Assembly (NCBI GenBank): GCA_030668025.1
Contig: DAOUUT010000024.1
Location: 1-21,059 of the forward strand
From: Promethearchaeota archaeon
GTDB taxonomy: Archaea > Asgardarchaeota > Lokiarchaeia > Sigynarchaeales > SOKP01
Direction of reading: 5' to 3'
DNA length: 21,059 nucleotides
This document shows, in pieces, positions 14,151 through 21,059 of this stretch; within the stretch, counting starts at the first letter, position 1; each line of letters begins with the position of its first letter. A model generated the notes under the pieces. The model did no database searches. It was not told the DNA's origin and worked only from the letters and a program-made list of their open reading frames with translations. Made by a program: the position numbers and the translations under genes.

Positions 14151-15638
14151 TTAACCCATCATAGATGGAAGTATTTTTGCTAGCGGAACCGCTAAACCAC
14201 CAAGTAAAGAGCCGATAGAAGTCAATTTTTTCAAATAGGTTTTCATATCTTTAGTAACTTTTATTGTCCTCGTTTTTCCTTCAATAATCGTGCCATCAGA
14301 AGACATTAAGAATATTTGAATCGTTTGTTCTCCCGTTGTTCTTGGCTCTAAAGTTAGCCAAGTCGAGTCTCCGTTTTCTATCATGGTTGATAATACTCCT
14401 GCGATATCATTTCCTCCAGAAGAGATTAAAGGAAGGGGTTTCTCTGGGATTAAAAAGCTCCCTCTTCCTTCAACCTTAATAGCTAAATTTAATTCACTAG
14501 GTTCAAAACCTGGAGCAACTACTTTTATAGTGTATTTTTTATCTTCTGGGGCATTGTTATAGAGAAAGATCATAATATTTAGTTCCGCATTCAAAAATAC
14601 CACTTCTTGTGCTGAGGAATCCATATATATCGGATCCTTTGAAACGCGTTCAATATTATCGGCTAGTTCTAATTGAAGTCTATCAATGATGTTGAAGAAG
14701 CCAGGATTGTATTTTTTGATATAAGCAAATATTTTATAGACATCGTCAGTAGAAAAATACCACGAATTCTCAATAAGTAGTCCCTTTTCAACGTCAAAAT
14801 CTTGCGAGTCAACATTAATAATTTCTGCTAGTTCACGGGTAAATTGCTCTTTAGATAATACATTTTGATATCTTAAATAATACAAAAACAAAATTGATTC
14901 TATTGCAAAAGTTACTGGTAATTCTTCTTCTTCTTGTTCTTTGATTTTTTGAATAAAGGAGGGCGTCAAAATTTTGTTAATTCCTGCTAAATATTCGTCC
15001 CATTTGAGGAATGTAACAGGATCTAAATGATCAGAAAATACTTGCCCAAAAAAGTTGTCTAAGAAAATTTGATGCGTAGTGGGCTTATAGAAGTCTTGGA
15101 GTCCATTTACATCATGGATATTAAGGTTTAAACTACGAATAATAATTGCTAATCCTAACCCAATTAGTGCAAGTCCTGCTGCGGCGAATCCTAAGTTCAG
15201 ATCTCCAAGTAATAACATTATCAAGAACAAAATAAGTGCTAAAAAACATATTGAGGCAATGATCTTTAGCAAGTTAACAACTCTCTTTACGCTGCTAAAT
15301 AATAAGTCAAAACCATCTAATGAGTCTATTGGTCTCCCTCTTTTTCTTTCAAATTTTAATCTTAATTTAAGAGAAGAATTTGTAGAATTTGCTCCTAGAA
15401 ATAACATTATTGAATTGAAGGCATAAATTCCTAAGATTACGAAGAAAACAATTTTTAAAGTCAAGTCCAATACTGAAATAAAAGCTAGAATGGTTACTAT
15501 TAATAGTAGAATAGGAAGTACGAATAATAGAATTTTACCAACTCCAGAGACATATATGACCATTTTGCCTTGAAAGCGTTCCTTTTTGTTTATTTTATCT
15601 AAATCTTTATCAAATTCCTTTTCCATTTTATAATTCAT
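14151..15638 (-). CDS. Membrane protein of unknown family, four N-terminal TM segments and a large soluble domain
   Basis: The protein has 495 residues and I do not recognise it. After a basic, charged first 28 residues come two hydrophobic segments (about 31-55 and 59-83). A soluble loop (about 84-118) contains 'KFERKRGRPIDS'. Two more membrane segments follow (about 121-145 and 148-168). The rest is soluble: helices to about 330, then a beta-rich part (about 350-465) with strands such as 'AELNIMIFLYNN' and 'EQTIQIFLMSSDG' that suggests an immunoglobulin-like or similar sandwich. The last 25 residues are again weakly hydrophobic ('IGSLLGGLAVPLAKILPSMMG') and could insert in the membrane. It stands alone on the minus strand, divergent from the HTH-ferredoxin gene. 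The start could also be M5. Confidence 0.75.
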   Translation of the reverse strand: MNYKMEKEFDKDLDKINKKERFQGKMVIYVSGVGKILLFVLPILLLIVTILAFISVLDLTLKIVFFVILGIYAFNSIMLFLGANSTNSSLKLRLKFERKRGRPIDSLDGFDLLFSSVKRVVNLLKIIASICFLALILFLIMLLLGDLNLGFAAAGLALIGLGLAIIIRSLNLNIHDVNGLQDFYKPTTHQIFLDNFFGQVFSDHLDPVTFLKWDEYLAGINKILTPSFIQKIKEQEEEELPVTFAIESILFLYYLRYQNVLSKEQFTRELAEIINVDSQDFDVEKGLLIENSWYFSTDDVYKIFAYIKKYNPGFFNIIDRLQLELADNIERVSKDPIYMDSSAQEVVFLNAELNIMIFLYNNAPEDKKYTIKVVAPGFEPSELNLAIKVEGRGSFLIPEKPLPLISSGGNDIAGVLSTMIENGDSTWLTLEPRTTGEQTIQIFLMSSDGTIIEGKTRTIKVTKDMKTYLKKLTSIGSLLGGLAVPLAKILPSMMG

Positions 15639-15829
15639 CTGTTTAAATTTGTAAAATACTAAATAAATATATTGTTAGAATAATAGAAAAGGTACTATAA
15701 AATTTTAATGAAAATATTTAGTTTGATTTCTAACCATATTATCCTAATAAAAAACTATATACCCATTAAGGTATTGATCAAAAAAGTAAAAAAAGTAAAA
15801 GTCTCGATATAAAACCTATATTTACAACT

Positions 15830-15850
15830 ATACTAGTATTACGTAGTATT
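15830..15850. repeat. Palindrome ATACTAGTAT overlapping a 10-nt-spaced direct repeat
   Basis: ATACTAGTAT (15830-15839) is fully self-complementary. Its TAGTATT (15834-15840) is repeated at 15844-15850, exactly 10 nt or one helical turn on, with TACGTA between. The site lies about 20 nt downstream of a TATA-like GATATAAAAC. Operator-like in form; no function is shown. Confidence 0.35.
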
Positions 15851-15965
15851 TGCTTCTGTATCAACTATATAGGATTTATCTATCAAAAACAACAGCTGAT
15901 TACTATTCGCTCTTAATTTGTTTTTCTGCCTTTTTATTTATTGAACTAATCGTCTATTGCAGCAA

Positions 15966-15975
15966 TATAAAAATT
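15966..15975 (+). promoter_or_regulatory. TATA-like box of the HTH-ferredoxin gene
   Basis: TATAAAAATT ends 33 nt before the ATG at 16009, as expected for an archaeal promoter with a very short leader. The gene has no Shine-Dalgarno site, which fits near-leaderless translation. Confidence 0.4.
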
Positions 15976-16008
15976 AAATATTTAATCAAGAAATCCTTAA
16001 AATAACTC

Positions 16009-17127
16009 ATGTCGGAAATTGATAATTATGAAATTGTTAGACAAAAGTTGATTCTGGGCCCATTATATGCACCTAAGCATAAAAAAGTCTTTGAATTGAT
16101 GAAAATCTTATGGAGCAAAGAAGAAATTAAGATACTTTCCTATTTTGAAAATGCCGATAAATATAATACATTAAGGGAATTAGAAAAAAAATCAGGAATT
16201 CCAAAAAAAGAAATTAAATCCATTTTGGAGCGATTACGCTCAAAAGGTACTATCGCTAAAAGGGTAACAAAATATAGTTTAGTTCCACTTCTTCCCGGTA
16301 TATTTGAAAGATATTTCATTTATCGCAATGATACTGAAGAAAATTTGAAAAAAGTAGCAGAACTTTATCGATGGTTTTTTAAAAGTTTTTTACCTCCATT
16401 TTTAGCAGAGAGTAAATTAAAACTTTTTCGACCACGATTACCTTTTGATGCTAAGGAGAAATTGATTGAAATTGATGAATCTCTTGATGTTGGCTCTCAA
16501 ATCCTTCCTTATGAATTAGTATCTCAATTAATCGATAATTATGATATGTTTACATATATTCCATGTCAATGTCGTTTAATAGCTGAATACGCAGGAGAAC
16601 CATGTGAGGTAGCTCTGGCAGAAATGGGGTGCTTTTTGGCTGGAGAAGGGGCGAGATCTGCAATAGAAGGAGGGTCCCCGAATCTTACTAAAGAAGAAGC
16701 TATAGAATACTTAAGAAAAACTGAAAAAGCGGGATTAATCCATAGTTGTGTACCAGATAGCAGTATTGAATCTTCTATATTCATATGTAATTGTTGTAGT
16801 TGCCATTGCGGGGCGTTAGTAGCAGCAAAAGAACATAAATACTATGCGACCATAGCATCCAATTATGTGCCTAAAATAAACGACGATCTCTGCACAAAAT
16901 GCGAAATTTGTCTAAATAAATGTCCAATGGGTGTTATTTATCATAAACTTCCTAACGAACCAGATTCTTCTGATGAACACATGTTTATAAATGAAGAATA
17001 TTGCTTAGGATGTGGAGTTTGCGCGACTAATTGCCCAAATAATGCCATTAAACTAGTAAAAGTCAGAGATAGTATTCCTACTGAAAAATATAAAATTGGT
17101 ACAAAAACATTTACAGAAATAGTGTAA
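16009..17127 (+). CDS. Winged-helix/ferredoxin fusion with a Cys-rich middle domain
   Basis: This is a 372-residue soluble iron-sulfur protein. Residues about 35-95 look like a winged-helix domain ('TLRELEKKSGIPKKEIKSILERLRSKG'). The middle region has an unusual set of cysteines: C186-x-C188, C199, C208, C247 and the run C260-x-C-C-x-C-x-C267. This is enough for one or two extra clusters. The C-terminus holds two classical [4Fe-4S] sites, C295xxCxxCxxxC305-P and C332xxCxxCxxxC342-P. Proteins of this build are seen in anaerobes beside redox enzymes, and the role is not known to me. A redox-sensing or electron-transfer job is inferred. The start ATG lacks a ribosome site, and the gene is first in its direction. 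No redox partner gene lies next to it. Confidence 0.87.
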   Translation: MSEIDNYEIVRQKLILGPLYAPKHKKVFELMKILWSKEEIKILSYFENADKYNTLRELEKKSGIPKKEIKSILERLRSKGTIAKRVTKYSLVPLLPGIFERYFIYRNDTEENLKKVAELYRWFFKSFLPPFLAESKLKLFRPRLPFDAKEKLIEIDESLDVGSQILPYELVSQLIDNYDMFTYIPCQCRLIAEYAGEPCEVALAEMGCFLAGEGARSAIEGGSPNLTKEEAIEYLRKTEKAGLIHSCVPDSSIESSIFICNCCSCHCGALVAAKEHKYYATIASNYVPKINDDLCTKCEICLNKCPMGVIYHKLPNEPDSSDEHMFINEEYCLGCGVCATNCPNNAIKLVKVRDSIPTEKYKIGTKTFTEIV

Positions 17128-17654
17128 GTTAAAATACTGCATCTTTAATTTTTGTATTTTTTAATTCTTAAAAAGAAAAAGGAATGTTCATGAAAAATTA
17201 AAGGATTAAATCACTTTCTTTGACATAAACTAAGCTTATAAATTAATTTGATCAAAAAAGAAAAATTAATAAAAAGAATTAAGGAAATAAGGTATAAAAA
17301 ACCTTTAAGTTGTGAGTTTTTGATCATTTTTAACCTACATTTTTTGGGATTTTTATAACCTTTTCCTTACAATTTTTTAACAATAGTGCGGAAAAAATCG
17401 GAAAAAATCTCGAAAATGTCAATTTTCAATCGTTTTAAAATCCTCAAAGTTAATAAGAGGGATTTTTTTCCCCCAAAAAGTAAGGATTCCTTTTTCAATC
17501 GTTATATGTTCAGAAAAAGTCAGATTTTCAAAAATTCGCCCGATCTCGTAAAATGGGCTAAGGAAAATTTCCCATTATATTTATATACTAATATATTCTT
17601 AAAGTAATTAATAATAAAAAAATAAAAATAAAACAAACTCGGAGTGAAAAAAAT
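17128..17654. other. Gap of about 530 nt with one doubtful small ORF
   Basis: The stretch is AT-rich with no RNA gene recognised. It contains a weak stem AAGGT-N7-ACCTT (about 17290-17306) and T-rich runs after the ferredoxin gene that may end its transcript. TTTTCAATCGTT occurs near 17424 and again near 17490. A GTG-started frame of 73 codons (17386-17607) occupies part of it and is described separately. Confidence 0.5.
17386..17607 (+). CDS. Doubtful small basic ORF
   Basis: A GTG-started frame of 73 codons encodes a very Lys/Phe-rich, basic peptide with no recognised domain. There is no ribosome site, and the composition follows the local AT-rich sequence. It may be spurious. It is listed because nothing else explains the stretch and because two small genes follow on the same strand. 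Confidence 0.2.
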   Translation: MRKKSEKISKMSIFNRFKILKVNKRDFFPPKSKDSFFNRYMFRKSQIFKNSPDLVKWAKENFPLYLYTNIFLK

Positions 17655-17993
17655 ATGGAAATAATAAACCTTCAAGAAAAAGTTTTAGACCTTTCTGACG
17701 AACAACTAAAAAGTATTTATTTAGCAGCTAGTAGAATAAGTCAAGATAGTATTGAAGAATTAACTCCTATCCTGTTGAGAGTATGCTTAAACTGCGAAAC
17801 AGGAATTTTAAAAGACGAACTCGGTCGCGTTATCTTTCATTTACAGAAAATAGAGAGGTTAGACACTCGAATTGGTCTCGAAAAGTTATTACATGGAGCT
17901 TTAAAAGTGAACGCCAAGGAAGTATTTAAACTTCTTGAATCTAGTGCGCCAGATGCTAGAGATTTATCTAAAACAATAAAATCAATTTTATAA
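17655..17993 (+). CDS. Small helical protein of unknown function
   Basis: The protein has 112 residues, is predicted almost entirely helical, and has neither membrane segment nor known motif. The periodic helices ('LSDEQLKSIYLAASRIS', 'IEELTPILLRVCLNC', 'LGRVIFHLQKIERL', 'LEKLLHGALKV', 'VFKLLESSAP') suggest a small HEAT-like or adaptor bundle. GGAGTG about 9 nt before the ATG supports translation. A second small helical gene follows after 38 nt, and a 7-TM-like gene after that, all on the same strand. Confidence 0.65.
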   Translation: MEIINLQEKVLDLSDEQLKSIYLAASRISQDSIEELTPILLRVCLNCETGILKDELGRVIFHLQKIERLDTRIGLEKLLHGALKVNAKEVFKLLESSAPDARDLSKTIKSIL

Positions 17994-18031
17994 GAAAAAA
18001 CTTTTTTTATTAATCTTATTTTATTTTAACA

Positions 18032-18313
18032 ATGTCTAATAATGATAATCAATCTGATTTAGATAAAGCTTGGGAGCATTACAAGAAAATACGAGACGCT
18101 CTTATGGGTTTATACGATATTTTGGAATTGAATTTAGAAAAGGACAATATTTTTTACCAATGTGCGATCGACAACTTAGAAAATTTAAAAGACACAATTT
18201 TAGACTTATTAAAAAAGGATTATAATCCCTCCGAAATTAAAATAAAATTGAGAGAGTTAGAATTTTCTATGAAAAAAGAGCTTTTTTTTGAAAAAAAAGA
18301 AAAACAAAAATAA
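18032..18313 (+). CDS. Small charged helical protein of unknown function
   Basis: The protein has 93 residues with a high share of Lys, Glu, Asp and Leu, and looks like a helical hairpin or short coiled coil ('LDKAWEHYKKIRDALMGLYDILELNLEK', then 'NLENLKDTILDLLKKDYNPSEIKIKLRELE'). There is no cysteine pair, metal site or membrane segment. There is no clear ribosome site before the ATG. Its 38-nt distance from the previous small gene suggests they are co-expressed and might form a complex. No function is assigned. Confidence 0.6.
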   Translation: MSNNDNQSDLDKAWEHYKKIRDALMGLYDILELNLEKDNIFYQCAIDNLENLKDTILDLLKKDYNPSEIKIKLRELEFSMKKELFFEKKEKQK

Positions 18314-18428
18314 ATCGTTATTGAAAAAGAGTATTTATATTAATCTCAAGTTTATTTTTGACAATTTAGTATTATGTTTTAATAGTGCAATATATCATAT
18401 TCAATTTTATTTATAAAGGTGGTTGAGC

Positions 18429-18451
18429 TTTTAATTTTTATAAAATTAAAA
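18429..18451. promoter_or_regulatory. AT inverted repeat upstream of the 7-TM gene
   Basis: Arms TTTTAATTTT and AAAATTAAAA flank a 3-nt centre, 36-59 nt before the ATG at 18488. The symmetry may be only a by-product of AT richness. Its place fits a TATA/operator region. Confidence 0.3.
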
Positions 18452-18487
18452 TTTAAAAAAATTAAATATTAATAAAGTGAATGTGAA

Positions 18488-19192
18488 ATGCTTATTTTAG
18501 AAGGATGGATTGATGGAATAACTGCGTCTGGAGTGGTTATTTTTGGCATTATTTTTGGTATATTTTTCTTATATAAATCGCGAAAATCTGGAGCTAGGAT
18601 TTTAACATTTTTAGGTTTAGTAAATATTTTAGCAGGACTTATGTATTTGGGTGTCTTTACAGATTTTTTAGTTGTTCTTGCAACGGAAAACAATTTAGAT
18701 AATACTACTGGCTTGGTTGGAATATTAAGTTACTTTTGGTTCGCACCTGCAATGATAATCGCCCTTTATATCGGCGCTGAACTCCTAGTACCTAAGAAAA
18801 AGTGGTATCTTATGTTCATAGTCTTCATTTTAAGTGTTATATTTGAAGTGTTTTTCATCTTAGATCCAATGGGCACTTTTAATTTCGTTGATCCAGAATC
18901 TCCAGGAGAGACATTAATTGATTATAATGTAAACATGTTTACTCCAGCAGGTATTATAATGGCAATTTTATTATTAGCCGTTTTAGTAGTACTTGGCTTT
19001 GGGTTCTTAATAAAAAGCATTAAGTCTGGTGGTGTATTAAAGAAAAAGTTCTTTCTCTTATCAATGGGATCTATATGCTTCTGTATATTCGGATTATTGG
19101 AAGGGTTGACTGCTCCAGGATTGATGGTAATTTTTGTTAGAATCGGATATTTATTTAGTTTTTGGCTAATGTATTATGGGCTAAAAACTTAA
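18488..19192 (+). CDS. Polytopic membrane protein, about seven TM segments
   Basis: The 234-residue integral membrane protein has roughly seven hydrophobic segments: about 10-30, 38-63, 75-99, 106-125, 153-176, 188-206 and 210-231. Short basic loops ('YKSRKSGAR', 'VPKKKWY', 'KSIKSGGVLKKK') by the positive-inside rule put the N-terminus outside. The loop around 126-150 is acidic ('DPMGTFNFVDPESPGETLIDY') and probably external. The layout resembles sensor-type 7-TM modules, but there is no attached output domain and no retinal lysine or other diagnostic residue was recognised. It follows two small soluble genes by 174 nt and is followed by an oligo-T tract, so it probably forms its own unit. 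Confidence 0.7.
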   Translation: MLILEGWIDGITASGVVIFGIIFGIFFLYKSRKSGARILTFLGLVNILAGLMYLGVFTDFLVVLATENNLDNTTGLVGILSYFWFAPAMIIALYIGAELLVPKKKWYLMFIVFILSVIFEVFFILDPMGTFNFVDPESPGETLIDYNVNMFTPAGIIMAILLLAVLVVLGFGFLIKSIKSGGVLKKKFFLLSMGSICFCIFGLLEGLTAPGLMVIFVRIGYLFSFWLMYYGLKT

Positions 19193-19212
19193 ATTTACTT
19201 TAAAAATATAAC

Positions 19213-19232
19213 TTTCTTTTTTTTTTTCTTTT
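19213..19232 (+). terminator. Oligo-T terminator after the 7-TM gene
   Basis: A stretch of almost only T with two single C interruptions begins about 20 nt after the stop at 19192. It is the best plus-strand terminator candidate in the window and fits archaeal T-tract termination. Confidence 0.45.
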
Positions 19233-19301
19233 AATAATTTTAAAAGGCAAATTAAAAATTGCTTTCTTAATTTTTTCAAACAAGGATTAATTATCGATTA
19301 C

Positions 19302-20336
19302 TTGGTACTAATTTTGTACAAATTTAAATCTGAAGTCAATAAAATTGATGATGTCTATCGAATTAAAATAGACGTTCCATTTGCCGTAAAGTTCGTTTGT
19401 CTTTACCTTTTTAAATCAAACGATCAATATATTCTAATAGATGCTGGTTTAAATATGGGAAATTGGAGTAAACTTCTTTTTTCAGCGCTTAACGATTTAA
19501 ATATAACAATTGGAGATATTGATTATTGTTTTATAACACATATTCATTTGGATCACATAGGATTAGTAAAAACCCTTAAACGCAAAAACCCAAACTTGAA
19601 AGTCGTAATGAACGATATAACCCATAAAATTCTGCGATGGGAAACAAACGATTCAACTATGGAAGAGATAAAATCCGAAGCTAAAAAAGTTGCAAATCTG
19701 ATGATAAAATATGGAATTAGCGAAGAAAAAGGGAAGAGAGTGGTTCAATTTTTCACTTTTTGGCCGAGACTTCTGCGCTACCAAAAACCAGATGTAATTG
19801 TGCGCGATAACGATAGATTTTTGGATGATTTAGAAATAATTTGGACTCCGGGTCATAGTTTTGGTCACACCTGTATCTTTAATGCTAAAAAGAAATATCT
19901 TTTTTCTGGAGATCACATCCTTTCGAGAATTACTCCACATATCGGGAATTTCTTGATTCCTAATACTCTTAAGGATGAATACGAGAAGTACGATTTTGAT
20001 AACATTTTAGAACATTATCTAAACTCGCTGGATCGAATTGAGAAATTAAATTCAAAAATAATTTTTCCTGCTCATCAAGATGTTATATATAATTCACACG
20101 AGCGTATTTTAGAGATAAAGAAACATCACGAGAAAAGGTTATCTGAAATTTCGAGTTTAATTAAAAACAAGCCTATGACGCCATTCAAGATTTCTCAGAT
20201 TCATTTTGGAACTGATTTAGATGAAATGAATTCATTTATGGCTTTAAGTGAAGTATTAGGGCATCTTCTTTATCTGGAAAATCAAGGAACTGTGCAAAAA
20301 TTTGAAAAAAGCGGAAAAATTTATTATAAAAATTAA
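19302..20336 (+). CDS. Metallo-beta-lactamase fold hydrolase
   Basis: This is a 344-residue binuclear-zinc hydrolase of the MBL superfamily. Ligands visible in order are H80xHxDH85 (THIHLDHIG), H185 in TPGHSFGHT, D204 in SGDHIL and H258 in FPAHQD. All five motifs are intact. The ~85-residue C-terminal part ('SLIKNKPMTPFKISQIHFG...ALSEVLGHLLYLENQGTVQK') resembles the winged-helix tail found on some MBL hydrolases that act on acyl-CoA-like or thioester substrates; this likeness is moderate. The start is not ATG: TTG at 19302 is the farthest, and TTG at 19314 would remove four residues. AAGGAT lies about 14 nt before the first. It has no obvious operon partner, and a minus-strand Lrp gene converges on its 3' end. 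Confidence 0.88.
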   Translation: MVLILYKFKSEVNKIDDVYRIKIDVPFAVKFVCLYLFKSNDQYILIDAGLNMGNWSKLLFSALNDLNITIGDIDYCFITHIHLDHIGLVKTLKRKNPNLKVVMNDITHKILRWETNDSTMEEIKSEAKKVANLMIKYGISEEKGKRVVQFFTFWPRLLRYQKPDVIVRDNDRFLDDLEIIWTPGHSFGHTCIFNAKKKYLFSGDHILSRITPHIGNFLIPNTLKDEYEKYDFDNILEHYLNSLDRIEKLNSKIIFPAHQDVIYNSHERILEIKKHHEKRLSEISSLIKNKPMTPFKISQIHFGTDLDEMNSFMALSEVLGHLLYLENQGTVQKFEKSGKIYYKN

Positions 20337-20427
20337 ATTAGTTCAGAAGTAGTAATCATTAAAATAGTATGTTTATTTAAAATTTCAAACGCTTAGTCAA
20401 AAAAGTAGTTTGATGTAAAAAATCTCT

Positions 20428-20889
20428 TTATATAGGCAACTGATCATCTTGAGATTTTGTCTTTATCGGTTTCAAAACCACACAAATTCTTTCTACGCTC
20501 TTTACATCGTTACGCCCTCGAAAATTTTCAACAAGCGCATCTAATTCGCTAATTTCTGGAACGTTAACCTTTATCAAAACGCCACATTGGCCTGCGAGAA
20601 AATAAACTTCCTCACACTGTGGGATAATCTGCGTTTCTCTTACCAATTCTTTAATTTCTGATTCGTTATTGGGCATTACTGTAAGAAAAGCTATAATACA
20701 TCTCTCATCCTCTCTACATATTCGAATCGTGAATTTTTCGATAACTTTATCTTTTTGTAGTTTAATAACGCGCTTTCTTACCGTTGATTCGGATAAATTA
20801 ACATCTTCAGCAATTTCTCGATAAGGGCGCCGCGAATCTTCGATAAGCATTTCTAAAATACGTTTATCTTTCTCATCTAGGTTTTTCAT
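20428..20889 (-). CDS. Lrp/AsnC-family transcription regulator
   Basis: The 153-residue protein has an N-terminal helix-turn-helix (about 4-55, 'LDEKDKRILEMLIEDSRRPYREIAEDVNLSESTVRKRVIKL'), near-canonical for the family. An RAM/ligand-binding alpha-beta domain follows (about 62-145) with 'CEEVYFLAGQCGVLIKVNV'. Such proteins bind DNA as dimers or octamers and often respond to amino acids. The target is unknown. The nearest candidate, given the family and window contents, is amino-acid or methyl metabolism, which is weak inference. AGGA lies 10 nt before the ATG. It converges with the MBL gene; downstream of both lies a 91-nt gap. Confidence 0.92.
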   Translation of the reverse strand: MKNLDEKDKRILEMLIEDSRRPYREIAEDVNLSESTVRKRVIKLQKDKVIEKFTIRICREDERCIIAFLTVMPNNESEIKELVRETQIIPQCEEVYFLAGQCGVLIKVNVPEISELDALVENFRGRNDVKSVERICVVLKPIKTKSQDDQLPI

Positions 20890-21019
20890 TTCTATTCTTT
20901 CCTAAGGTTTTTTTTGTTTACAAATGTATAAAAAAAAATTTAAATTAAAATTTTTAAAAAATTATTTTATTAGTTTTAAATTGAATTATTTTACGTATTC
21001 TGGGTATACTCCGAGTAAT

Positions 21020-21042
21020 GGTGCGAAAAGTCTTTCGTACTA
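21020..21042. repeat. Hairpin-forming dyad at the right edge
   Basis: Arms GTGCGAAA (21021-21028) and TTTCGTAC (21033-21040) pair with one G-T across an AGTC tetraloop; adjacent bases extend it by one wobble and one A-T pair. It lies about 130 nt upstream of the Lrp start on the far side. A 13-codon plus-strand frame and short minus-strand frames cross it, none convincing. The adjoining gene is outside the window. Confidence 0.4.
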
Positions 21043-21059
21043 AACTGCCATACAATTAA

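Larger units (their letters stand above)
15639..16008. other. 370-nt divergent intergenic region
   Basis: No gene is seen here. It separates the minus-strand membrane protein from the plus-strand HTH-ferredoxin gene and must hold both promoters. A plus-strand TATA-like GATATAAAAC (about 15806-15815) is followed by a palindrome/direct-repeat cluster at 15830-15850. A second TATA-like TATAAAAATT lies at 15966-15975. The rest is low-complexity AT. Confidence 0.6.

Noticed and set aside
17128..17654. tRNA or other structured RNA in the long gap
   Set aside because: No GGTTCGA-type T-arm, no acceptor-stem pairing and no GC-rich patch as expected for an RNA gene in an AT-rich genome.
18469..18693. 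74-codon minus-strand frame
   Set aside because: Antisense to the first TM segments of the 7-TM gene; no evidence of its own.
1..21059. CRISPR array, insertion sequence or prophage
   Set aside because: No regularly spaced repeats, transposase or integrase motifs, or target-site duplications were seen; repeats present are short AT-type or single dyads.

Overview
The window is strongly AT-rich and looks archaeal. Its evidence is a tandem-AAA CDC48/VAT ATPase next to an Hsp20 and an ArsR-like winged-helix protein, a methionine synthase that is only the catalytic core, TATA-like boxes upstream of genes, and Shine-Dalgarno sites of the GGTGATC/GGTGG type. The mixture of an MglA-like small GTPase, a bacterial-type MetV/MetF pair and fatty-acid type dehydrogenases suggests an Asgard archaeon, probably Lokiarchaeota-like. 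That assignment is inference. No rRNA, tRNA, CRISPR array or mobile element was seen.

Layout: (1) 1-586, minus: N-terminal part of a PAS sensor protein running off the left edge. (2) 5185-837, minus: a proteostasis operon transcribed Hsp20, CDC48-like ATPase, Phr/HSR1-like winged-helix regulator, then an HEXXH metallopeptidase-like protein, with a perfect inverted repeat in the promoter region. (3) 5917-5324, minus: MglA-like GTPase. (4) 9080-6028, minus: a TaqI/Eco57I-like adenine DNA methyltransferase followed after 2 nt by a core MetE-like methyltransferase. (5) 10695-9169: a dihydrolipoamide-dehydrogenase-like flavoprotein with a His-rich tail; 12018-10828: 3-hydroxyacyl-CoA dehydrogenase. 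(6) 13858-12255: metV-metF, the two subunits of an acetogen-type methylenetetrahydrofolate reductase; metV appears to use an AUU start. (7) 15638-14151: unknown membrane protein. (8) Plus strand from 16009: HTH-ferredoxin fusion, two small helical proteins, a 7-TM-like membrane protein and an MBL-fold hydrolase. (9) 20889-20428, minus: Lrp/AsnC regulator. The right end holds a hairpin.

Two themes connect genes. The Hsp20/CDC48/regulator set matches the heat-shock set known from Pyrococcus (Phr) and Archaeoglobus (HSR1), here with a metallopeptidase-like gene added. One-carbon/methyl metabolism recurs: MetVF would make methyl-tetrahydrofolate, the core MetE would make methionine, and the DNA methylase consumes the S-adenosylmethionine derived from it. 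Several downstream genes pair a strong Shine-Dalgarno site with a non-AUG start, so start calls made only on ATG would be wrong here.
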